55,696 nucleotides of DNA from Prevotellaceae bacterium UBA4301 (lineage in GTDB: Bacteria > Bacteroidota > Bacteroidia > Bacteroidales > Bacteroidaceae). Numbering within the stretch: position 1 is the stretch's first letter; every line of letters starts with the position of its first letter. Below, piece by piece: positions 24,675-31,895 of this stretch. The stretch covers positions 1 through 55,696 of the forward strand of contig DGUV01000056.1 of the NCBI GenBank assembly GCA_002395775.1, read 5' to 3'. Under the pieces are notes generated by a model that was given only the letters and a program-made list of their open reading frames with translations, was not told where the DNA came from and made no database searches. The position numbers were made by a program, and so were the translations under genes.

Positions 24675-25592
24675 ATGATGAACCGCTGGTTACATATTCT
24701 GCATTTTGCATGTTATATGACAGTGTCTGCAACCCTCTCGGCCCAGGTCAGTGCGCAGATGAAGTTGTGGGACCGCAAGTACAGGTATCCCAAGGTCAAC
24801 AGCATCGAGTTTCAGGGCAACGTGCCCTCCTTGTCGATGTACGATGCCATCTACGGTCATGGTGCCATGTGGGAGAATGAGTGGGTAGGGTTCCGCGTCT
24901 ATATGGACCATCGCCAGAGTATCGACCTCTATGGTAAGAAGAAGGCGCAGATGGAACTCGATTCCACCAATTTCTATACCACCGACGAACAGTGGCGGGC
25001 AGGCTATGGCGAGGATATCCTGTTTGTGGGCGGAAGTATCGGTGCAGGTTCGTTTCGTGGCTACGAAGGGGGGAAGCCCTCGTTCGTCGATCCCGTTAAG
25101 GCTCGTGGTCAGTTGGTGGTCAAGGAAGGCCCCGACACGGCCATAGTCGAGATATATGCCCACGACTGGCAATACAAAGGCCAGACCCTCCAATTCCGCC
25201 AGCGCTTCACGGCCATTCGCGGACATCGCGAGGTGCAGGTCGATGTGTGGGTCGAGGGCTGCCCCGACACGGAAGTCTTTGCCACAGGTGCACAGAAGTT
25301 TGAGTCCGCCTCCTCGGGTTTCACACGCGAGAATGGCTTGGTGGCTTCGTGGGGTTCCAACATTCCCGATAAGGAAGGCCATCCCGACCGTGTCCACACT
25401 TTGGGCATTGCTGTTCGTGCCTCTGCTGAGAATCTTGTGGAGGTCCGTGAGGATGAGCTCAACTATCTCTGCCTGCTCCATCCCGTTCGGGGACACATGC
25501 GCTACTGGTTGGCCGTGGCTTCGGACCTGCAGCAGACAGGAGGCTTTCACATGGCTGAAGAGTGGTTTGCCTGGGTGCGATTGAATCTTTGA
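24675..25592 (+). CDS. DUF4861-like secreted protein
   Basis: This 305-residue secreted protein resembles the DUF4861 family. The signal peptide ends near SAQVSAQ (about residue 28). The mature chain is a beta-sandwich-type sequence with ENEWVGFRVYMDHRQSIDLYG, a GYGEDILFVGGSIGAGSF segment, and a final RYWLAVASDL. DUF4861 genes often sit next to pectin or rhamnogalacturonan enzymes, and the GH105 neighbour fits that. The biochemical activity is not evident from the sequence. ATG 24675 and 24678 are equally good starts. It ends only 24 bp before thrA, with no terminator between. Confidence 0.7.
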   Translation: MMNRWLHILHFACYMTVSATLSAQVSAQMKLWDRKYRYPKVNSIEFQGNVPSLSMYDAIYGHGAMWENEWVGFRVYMDHRQSIDLYGKKKAQMELDSTNFYTTDEQWRAGYGEDILFVGGSIGAGSFRGYEGGKPSFVDPVKARGQLVVKEGPDTAIVEIYAHDWQYKGQTLQFRQRFTAIRGHREVQVDVWVEGCPDTEVFATGAQKFESASSGFTRENGLVASWGSNIPDKEGHPDRVHTLGIAVRASAENLVEVREDELNYLCLLHPVRGHMRYWLAVASDLQQTGGFHMAEEWFAWVRLNL

Positions 25593-25616
25593 AAACTTTT
25601 TTGAACAACACAATAG

Positions 25617-28040
25617 ATGAAGGTATTAAAGTTCGGCGGTAGTTCCATTGGTTCCGCAGAAAGTATTTTAGGTGTAAAAAAGATTGTTGAGGCTCAGACG
25701 GAGCCTGTCATCGTAGTTGTTTCGGCCCTCGGAGGCATCACAGACCAGCTCATCCGCACATCGCAGATGGCCGTGGAGGGTGATGTGGCCTATATGCAGT
25801 CATTTGCCGAGATGGCCCAGCGCCACGAGGACATGATAAACGCCATCATTGAGGAGGGCGAATGTCGCCAGACCCTGCTTGTCACCACTCGGGTCTTGCT
25901 CGAGGAGTTGCGAAGCATCTATCAGGGTGTCTATCTGATTCGTGACCTCAGTGCCAAGACTCTTGCTGCCATTGTCAGCTATGGCGAACGCATGTCCAGC
26001 CGCATTGTCTCAGCCCTTATCCGCGGGTCGCAGTGGCACGACAGCCGTGAGTTCATCAAGACCGAGCGCCAAGGTTCGAAAAACATCCTTGCTACGGACA
26101 TCACCTATGAACTTGTCCGAAAGACATGGGAAAAGATTCCTCCCATCACCGTCGTGGGTGGTTTCATCTCCACCGACAAGGATAGTGGTGAGGTCACCAA
26201 CCTGGGGCGTGGCGGAAGCGACTACACGGCCAGCATCATTGCCGCGGCACTCGATGCCTCGGTGTTGGAAATCTGGACCGATGTGAATGGTTTCATGACG
26301 GCCGACCCCAAGGTCATCCAGACGGCTTACACCATACCCGAACTGACCTACATCGAGGCCATGGAACTTTGCAACTTCGGTGCCAAAGTGGTCTATCCTC
26401 CCACCATCTATCCCGTCTGTGTCAAGAACATCCCCATACTCATTAAGAACACCTTCAACCCTCAGGGTACAGGAACCATCATCAAGCAGGAGGTACAGGA
26501 CGATAGCCGAAGCATCAAAGGCATCTCCAGCATCAAGGGCACCAGCCTGATTACCGTTGCCGGTCTCTCCATGGTGGGCGTGATTGGTGTCAACCGACGC
26601 ATCTTTTCGTGTCTCGCAGCCAATGGCATTTCGGTCTTCATGGTCAGTCAGGCCTCGTCAGAAAATAGCACCAGCATCGGTGTGCGCGAGGAGGATTGCC
26701 TGCAGGCCTGCCATGTGCTGAACGAGGAGTTTGAGAAAGAAATAGCCGACGGACGCATGTTCCCCATGCAGTCGGAGAGCGGCCTTGCCACGGTGGCCGT
26801 GGTGGGCGAGAACATGAAGCACACGCCGGGTATTGCCGGCAAACTCTTTGGCACGCTGGGGCGGAGCGGTATCTCCGTCATTGCCTGTGCCCAAGGTGCA
26901 TCGGAGACCAACATTTCGTTTGTCATCAATCAGAAGTTCCTGCGTAAGGCACTCAACTCCATCCACGACTCGTTCTTCCTCTCGGAGTACAAGGAGGTGA
27001 ACCTCTTCATCTGTGGCGTGGGAACCGTGGGCGGTTCGCTTCTGGAGCAAATTGCGCAGCAGCAGGAGAAACTGAAGAGCGAGTTGCGCATCAAACTCAA
27101 TGTCGTAGGCATTGCCAGCAGCAAACGGGCCATGTTCCGGCGTGAGGGACTCCAACTCGAGGATTTCCGCGAACAGCTTCGTCAGGCACCTGAGAGCAAT
27201 ATCCATCGTTTGCGCGAGGAGGTCATCGGCATGAACATCTTCAATTCCGTCTTTGTCGATTGTACGGCCTCGGCTGAGGTGGCAAGTCTCTACAAGGATT
27301 TCCTCAACCATAACATCAATGTGGTGGCAGCTAATAAGGTTGCTGCGAGCAGCGACTACAAGAATTATCGCGAACTGAAGCAAATCGCACAAACCCGCGG
27401 TGTGAAATTCCTGTTCGAGACCAATGTGGGTGCCGGTCTCCCCATCATCCGCACGATTAACGACCTTGTCAACTCGGGTGATAAGATTCTGCGAATCGAG
27501 GCGGTCCTTTCTGGCACGCTCAATTTCATCTTCAACACCATCAGTAAGGACATTCCTCTGAGCCAGACAGTTCGCATGGCCAAGGAAGAAGGCTATAGCG
27601 AACCCGACCCGCGTATCGACCTCTCGGGCAAGGATGTTATCCGCAAGCTTGTTATCCTCACACGTGAGGCTGGCTACGAGATTGAGCAGGCTGACGTCGA
27701 GGCCAATCTTTTCATCCCTCAGTCGATGTTCGAAGGTTCTCTCGAAGACTTTTGGAAGAATCTGCCCTCGCTCGATGCAGACTTCGAACGCCGTCGTCAG
27801 GAGTTGGAGGCTAATCATCGCGTGTGGCGCTTTGTGGCACGCTTTGAGAACGGCCATGGTAGTGTCTCACTGCAAGAGTTTGACCAGTCGCATGCCTTCT
27901 ACGGGCTGAAGGGGTCGAACAACATTGTCCTGCTCACCACGGAGCGCTACAACGAGTACCCCATGCTCATCCAAGGCTATGGGGCAGGAGCCTCAGTCAC
28001 GGCCGCAGGCGTTTTTGCTGACATAATGAGCCTGGCCTGA
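25617..28040 (+). CDS. thrA: Bifunctional aspartate kinase / homoserine dehydrogenase
   Basis: This cytoplasmic 807-residue fusion catalyses steps 1 and 3 of threonine/methionine synthesis from aspartate. The kinase part (1-~290) starts MKVLKFGGSSIGS and contains GRGGSDYTAS. Two ACT-type regulatory segments follow (~310-450). The dehydrogenase begins at FICGVGTVGGSLLEQI (NAD(P) loop, ~465) and includes NVVAANKVAAS, TNVGAGLPIIRT and LSGTLNFIF, family hallmarks. Length and domain order match ThrA/MetL-type enzymes. It overlaps apgM by 1 nt (TGATG) and lies 24 bp after the DUF4861-like gene. A weak -7-like AATCTTTG ends inside the preceding gene, but no clear private promoter or leader-peptide attenuator is seen. 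Confidence 0.95.
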   Translation: MKVLKFGGSSIGSAESILGVKKIVEAQTEPVIVVVSALGGITDQLIRTSQMAVEGDVAYMQSFAEMAQRHEDMINAIIEEGECRQTLLVTTRVLLEELRSIYQGVYLIRDLSAKTLAAIVSYGERMSSRIVSALIRGSQWHDSREFIKTERQGSKNILATDITYELVRKTWEKIPPITVVGGFISTDKDSGEVTNLGRGGSDYTASIIAAALDASVLEIWTDVNGFMTADPKVIQTAYTIPELTYIEAMELCNFGAKVVYPPTIYPVCVKNIPILIKNTFNPQGTGTIIKQEVQDDSRSIKGISSIKGTSLITVAGLSMVGVIGVNRRIFSCLAANGISVFMVSQASSENSTSIGVREEDCLQACHVLNEEFEKEIADGRMFPMQSESGLATVAVVGENMKHTPGIAGKLFGTLGRSGISVIACAQGASETNISFVINQKFLRKALNSIHDSFFLSEYKEVNLFICGVGTVGGSLLEQIAQQQEKLKSELRIKLNVVGIASSKRAMFRREGLQLEDFREQLRQAPESNIHRLREEVIGMNIFNSVFVDCTASAEVASLYKDFLNHNINVVAANKVAASSDYKNYRELKQIAQTRGVKFLFETNVGAGLPIIRTINDLVNSGDKILRIEAVLSGTLNFIFNTISKDIPLSQTVRMAKEEGYSEPDPRIDLSGKDVIRKLVILTREAGYEIEQADVEANLFIPQSMFEGSLEDFWKNLPSLDADFERRRQELEANHRVWRFVARFENGHGSVSLQEFDQSHAFYGLKGSNNIVLLTTERYNEYPMLIQGYGAGASVTAAGVFADIMSLA

Positions 28041-29362
28041 TGAAACACCTGATTATCCTTGCCGACGGCATGGCCGATTGGCCTGTCGAGAAACTGGGCG
28101 GGAAGACCTTGCTCCAGTATGCCGACACTCCACACTTCGATTTTCTCGCCCGCAATGGGCGTTGTGGCATGCTTAAGACTATTCCCGACGGTTTCCATCC
28201 AGGCAGTGAGGTCGCCAACAGCAGCATTCTGGGCTACGACCAGCACATCGTCTTTGAGGGCCGTGGCCCGTTGGAGGCCGCAAGCATTGGTGTGGAACTT
28301 GCCGACGACGACTTGGCCCTGCGTTGCAATCTCGTGTGCCTTCAGGGCGACTTGCTGAAAAATCACTCCTGCGGACGCCTCGAGACGGAGGAGGGCGATG
28401 TTCTCATCCGCTATTTACAGCAACATCTGGGTAACGACCGCATTCACTTCTACACGGGCGTGCAGTATCGCCATCTGCTGGTCATCAAGGGTGGGAACAA
28501 ACACATTCAGTGCACCCCTCCCCATGACATACCACTTCAACCGTGGCGTGAAAATCTCCCCCTTTCCCCCTCCCAAGGAGGGGGCATGAACTGCCAGAAA
28601 GAGAATGGAATAGGTGGGGGAGAGGGTAGAATGTCGTCGGTGGAAACGATTAGGTTGTTAAGGGATTTGATATTGAAGAGCCAGGAGTTGCTTAAGGACC
28701 ATCCCTTGAATCTTGAACGCGTGGCACGGGGCATGGACCCCGCTAACAGCATCTGGCCGTGGGGCGGGGGATATCGCCCCAAGATGCAGACCCTCATGGA
28801 ACGCTATCCGTCCGTCAAAAGCGGTGCCGTCATCACGGCCGTCGATCTCATTCGCGGTATTGGCAAGTATGCCGGACTGCAGGTCATTGATGTGCCTGGT
28901 GCTACTGGCCTTTGGGACACCGACTACGAGGGCAAGGCCCAAGCTGCCATTGAGGCACTGAAGACAAACGATTTCGTCTATCTCCATGTTGAAGCCTGCG
29001 ATGAGGCTGGCCATGATGGCGACCTTGAGCTGAAACTCCGCTGCATCGATAATCTCGACCAGCGTCTGGTCAAGCCCATCTTGGGCGCATTGATAAAAGG
29101 AGAAGCTGAGACTCTGAGGAAGAATGAGCTTTCGTCCTCCCTCTCCATAGGAGAGGGTCGGGGAGAGGTTGCAATCGCCCTCCTTCCCGACCACCCCACG
29201 CCGGTGGCGCATCGCACCCACACCAACGAGCCCATACCCTTCTGCATCTACACGCCCGGCACCGAGCCCGACCAGGTGCAAACCTTCGACGAGGTGGCTT
29301 GCCAGCAGGGCACCTATGGTTTGCTACATGGCGATGAGTTTATAGAGGAGTTTATGAAATAA
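28040..29362 (+). CDS. apgM: ApgM-type phosphoglycerate mutase homologue, probable homoserine kinase
   Basis: This 440-residue protein belongs to the archaeal-type (ApgM) cofactor-independent phosphoglycerate mutase family of the alkaline-phosphatase superfamily. It shows ILADGMADWP, DGFHPGSEVANSSILGYD, TPPHDIPLQ, VDLIRGIG, HVEACDEAGHDGD and PDHPTPVAHRTH, with metal-binding D and H residues. In Bacteroides the gene in this position has been reported to supply homoserine kinase activity; thrB is absent between thrA and thrC here too, so the same role is inferred. Two segments look inserted: about residues 172-200 and 355-377. Both come from GC-rich palindromes of the intergenic kind and keep the frame. 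The start overlaps the thrA stop. thrC follows after 56 bp. Confidence 0.88.
   Translation: MKHLIILADGMADWPVEKLGGKTLLQYADTPHFDFLARNGRCGMLKTIPDGFHPGSEVANSSILGYDQHIVFEGRGPLEAASIGVELADDDLALRCNLVCLQGDLLKNHSCGRLETEEGDVLIRYLQQHLGNDRIHFYTGVQYRHLLVIKGGNKHIQCTPPHDIPLQPWRENLPLSPSQGGGMNCQKENGIGGGEGRMSSVETIRLLRDLILKSQELLKDHPLNLERVARGMDPANSIWPWGGGYRPKMQTLMERYPSVKSGAVITAVDLIRGIGKYAGLQVIDVPGATGLWDTDYEGKAQAAIEALKTNDFVYLHVEACDEAGHDGDLELKLRCIDNLDQRLVKPILGALIKGEAETLRKNELSSSLSIGEGRGEVAIALLPDHPTPVAHRTHTNEPIPFCIYTPGTEPDQVQTFDEVACQQGTYGLLHGDEFIEEFMK
28555..28640. repeat. Intergenic-type palindrome inserted in frame in apgM (copy 1)
   Basis: CCCCCTCCCAAGGAGGGGG forms a near-perfect hairpin and is followed by GGTGGGGGAGAGGG, complementary to the upstream CTCCCCCTTTCCCCC. 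It encodes a Ser/Pro/Gly-rich stretch (LPLSPSQGGG, GIGGGEGR) in a place where the family normally has a short loop before the helix with LILKSQ. Confidence 0.6.
29118..29172. repeat. Intergenic-type palindrome inserted in frame in apgM (copy 2)
   Basis: CTCTCC-ATA-GGAGAG with flanking CCCTCTCC and GGGGAGAGG makes a strong hairpin. It encodes SSSLSIGEGRGE just before the conserved PDHPTP motif. Confidence 0.6.
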
Positions 29363-29418
29363 CTACACATCCACATGCGCTCTCTTTGTGGGGGCGGGTT
29401 AATTTTAAATATTAAGAT

Positions 29419-30735
29419 ATGGAATACTATAGCACCAACGGGCAGGCACCGCTTGCCACACTGGAGAAAGCCGTCGTAAAAGGCTTGGCCGAAGACAAGG
29501 GCCTCTATATGCCCGAACATATCCATCCGTTGCCAGCAGCGTTCTTTGCTGACATGTCCGGCATGTCGTTCCACGATGTGGCCTACAATGTGGCTTCGGC
29601 TTTCTTTGGCGAGGATATCGACTTAGATGTGTTGCACGATATCGTTTGCGACACCCTTTCTTTTCCGTGTCCTCTGGTGCGCGTAGAGGAGAACATCTAT
29701 TGTCTCGAACTCTTCCATGGCCCTACATTGGCCTTCAAGGACGTGGGCGCACGTTTCATGGCACGTCTGCTCAGCTATTTTACTCAGAATGCTCAGAATA
29801 ATCAGATCAATGTCCTCGTAGCCACTTCTGGTGACACGGGTTCGGCTGTAGCCAATGGCTTCCTGGGTGTCGAGGGCATCCATGTCTATGTTCTCTACCC
29901 CAAGGGCAAGGTATCGGCCATTCAGGAGTGCCAGTTCACCACCCTCGGCCAGAACATCACGGCCATTGAGGTCGATGGCACTTTCGACGATTGTCAGCGG
30001 TTGGTGAAGTCTGCCTTCATGGATGACGAACTCAATCGTCACATGCGTCTAACTTCGGCCAACAGCATCAATGTGGCCCGCTTCCTGCCCCAGTCGTTCT
30101 ACTATTTCTGGGCTGTGGCCCAATTGCGGAAAATGAGAAATGGAGAAACGGAGGAAGAATCTCCCATCGTTTGTTCCGTTCCTTCTGGTAATTTCGGAAA
30201 CATCTGTTCGGCCCTCTTCGGTAAGCGCATGGGGCTGCCCATCTCGCGTTTCATTGCCGCCAACAACCGCAACGACGTTTTCTATGAGTATCTCCAGAGC
30301 GGCGAGTATCGTCCGCGTCCCAGCATCCAGACTTTGGCCAACGCCATGGACGTAGGCGATCCCAGCAACTTTGCCCGCATCCTCGACCTCTATGGCCATA
30401 GTCATAAGTCTATCTGTGAGGACATTTCCGGCGCCACATATACCGATGAACAGATTGCCGAGACCATTCGCCAGTGCTTGAAGGAGACGGGCTATCAACT
30501 CGACCCCCACGGCGCCTGCGGTTATCGGGCCTTGAAGGAAGGACTCCGTCCCGGCGAGGTTGGTTTCTTCTTGGAGACGGCGCATCCTGCCAAGTTCAAG
30601 GATACGGTGGAGGGCATCATGGGACAGCCAGTAGAAATACCCGCACGCCTCGCCGCTTTCATGCAAGGCCAAAAGCAGAGCACCCCCATGACCCGGGAAT
30701 TCTCCGATTTCAAGGCCTATCTGCTTTCGAGATGA
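29419..30735 (+). CDS. thrC: Threonine synthase
   Basis: This 438-residue PLP-dependent enzyme converts O-phosphohomoserine to threonine. The PLP lysine is K107 in LAFKDVGARF. TSGDTGSAVANGF, PKGKVSAIQECQ and VPSGNFGNICSA are typical fold-type II phosphate and cofactor segments, and ETAHPAKF sits near the end. A small insertion, KMRNGETEEE (about 238-247), replaces the usual short turn before the SVPSGNFGN strand. Its DNA (AAAATGAGAAATGGAGA) is nearly the same as a stretch in the GH105 gene. It is the last gene of the thrA-apgM-thrC block; the following efflux operon has its own promoter at 30747-30777. Confidence 0.95.
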   Translation: MEYYSTNGQAPLATLEKAVVKGLAEDKGLYMPEHIHPLPAAFFADMSGMSFHDVAYNVASAFFGEDIDLDVLHDIVCDTLSFPCPLVRVEENIYCLELFHGPTLAFKDVGARFMARLLSYFTQNAQNNQINVLVATSGDTGSAVANGFLGVEGIHVYVLYPKGKVSAIQECQFTTLGQNITAIEVDGTFDDCQRLVKSAFMDDELNRHMRLTSANSINVARFLPQSFYYFWAVAQLRKMRNGETEEESPIVCSVPSGNFGNICSALFGKRMGLPISRFIAANNRNDVFYEYLQSGEYRPRPSIQTLANAMDVGDPSNFARILDLYGHSHKSICEDISGATYTDEQIAETIRQCLKETGYQLDPHGACGYRALKEGLRPGEVGFFLETAHPAKFKDTVEGIMGQPVEIPARLAAFMQGQKQSTPMTREFSDFKAYLLSR

Positions 30736-30746
30736 TATTTCTCTAT

Positions 30747-30777
30747 TTTGATATATGCGAGTTTTGTAGTAACTTTG
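30747..30777 (+). promoter_or_regulatory. Promoter of the RND efflux operon
   Basis: TTTG at 30747-30750 and TAACTTTG at 30770-30777 with 19-bp spacing; the adaptor start codon follows 31 bp later. No operator palindrome or adjacent TetR/MarR gene is seen. Confidence 0.65.
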
Positions 30778-30808
30778 TCATCTGAAAAACGATTTATATA
30801 TTGCAGAA

Positions 30809-31822
30809 ATGAAAAAGTTGATATTCTGTCTGGTTTCTTTCCTGTTGGTGGCCTGTGGAGGCAAGCAGCAGAAGGCCGAGGAGGAAATCATTGGCGTCAC
30901 GGTGGAGAAGGCCGCGGTGACGAGTGACTATAGTCAGTTGCCCTATGTGGGCGTAGTGGAGGAGGAGAGTTCAACCAGTGTGAGCTTCACCGGCATGGCC
31001 ATGCTAAAGACCCTCACCGTGAGCGAGGGACAGCCCGTCAGAAAGGGTCAGTTACTGGCCGTCATCGACGAGACCCAGGCCCGCAATACGCTCATGACCA
31101 CCAAGGCTGCGCTGGATCAGGCCAAGGATGCCTATGACCGCATGAAGCAGTTGCACGACAACCAATCGTTGCCCGACATGAAGTGGGTGGAGGTGGAGAG
31201 CAAGGTCAGCCAGGCTCAGTCGGCCTATGACATGGCTAAGAAGAACCTGGAGGACTGCCGCATCTATGCGCCCGTGAGTGGTGTCGTGGGCACGAAAATC
31301 ATGAATGTGGGCGAGACCGTACTACCCACAGAACCCGTGCTCACCATCCTTGCCATCGACCGCGTGAAGGTGCGCGTGAGCATTCCTGAGCGCGAGATAG
31401 CCTCCGTCACGGACGAGACTCCCACTCGGATTTCCGTCGATGCCCTGCAGGGGCAGACCTTCGACGGAGGCCGCATTGAGAAGAGCGTATCAGCCGACCC
31501 GCTTACCCACACCTACGACATTCGCATCCTTGTTCCCAATCCTGGCCACAAGCTGTTGCCGGGCATGGTAGCGAGGGTCAGCCTCCCCATGTCTCCTTCC
31601 CAGGGAGAGCGCATGAGCCTACCTGTCAAGGCCGTTCAGCAGGCCACGGACCACAGTCTCTTTGTCTGGGTTGTGAAGGACGGCAAGGCCCATCGTCAGT
31701 CCGTCACCATCGGGCAGGCTGTGGGGAACCGCGTCATCATTGAGTCGGGTTTGCAGGAGGGCACACCCGTGATTGTGGAAGGATATCAGAAAGTAGGAGA
31801 GGGAACGCCGGTTAGCAATTGA
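30809..31822 (+). CDS. RND efflux periplasmic adaptor (lipoprotein)
   Basis: This 337-residue membrane-fusion protein links an inner-membrane RND pump to a TolC channel. The lipobox LLVAC (C16) is followed by GGKQQKAEEE, an acidic stretch nearly identical to that of the GH105 lipoprotein. It has a first lipoyl half (GMAMLKTLTVSEGQPVRKGQ), an alpha-helical hairpin (~90-145), a second lipoyl half (IYAPVSGVVGTKIMNVGE) and a beta-barrel with membrane-proximal domain. A short segment SPSQGER (near 262-268) is coded by a small CTCC-TTCCCAGGGAGAG palindrome and may be a repeat insertion. The pump gene follows after 73 bp. The substrate cannot be told. Confidence 0.88.
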   Translation: MKKLIFCLVSFLLVACGGKQQKAEEEIIGVTVEKAAVTSDYSQLPYVGVVEEESSTSVSFTGMAMLKTLTVSEGQPVRKGQLLAVIDETQARNTLMTTKAALDQAKDAYDRMKQLHDNQSLPDMKWVEVESKVSQAQSAYDMAKKNLEDCRIYAPVSGVVGTKIMNVGETVLPTEPVLTILAIDRVKVRVSIPEREIASVTDETPTRISVDALQGQTFDGGRIEKSVSADPLTHTYDIRILVPNPGHKLLPGMVARVSLPMSPSQGERMSLPVKAVQQATDHSLFVWVVKDGKAHRQSVTIGQAVGNRVIIESGLQEGTPVIVEGYQKVGEGTPVSN

Positions 31823-31895
31823 TAATTGATAATGTGCGGATTCGCCTAATGGATAATAGCACGAAGTGCATTGTGAATTGTGCATTGAGAAGAAT
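31823..31895. repeat. Slippage-type intergenic repeat between adaptor and pump genes
   Basis: Two tandem ATTGATA units, a GCGGATTCGCC hairpin, a GCACGAAGTGC hairpin (about 31859-31869) and the GTGAATTGTGCATTG pair fill the gap. The GCAC-GAA-GTGC hairpin is the exact complement of one at about 1401-1411. No gene or promoter is seen. Confidence 0.55.

Noticed and set aside
25593..25616. Threonine attenuator or riboswitch before thrA
   Set aside because: The gap is 24 bp and holds no leader peptide rich in Thr/Ile codons and no hairpin pair.
28500..28640. Sequencing error or frameshift in apgM
   Set aside because: The frame is kept through both odd segments and conserved motifs continue on each side, so in-frame insertion is the better reading.
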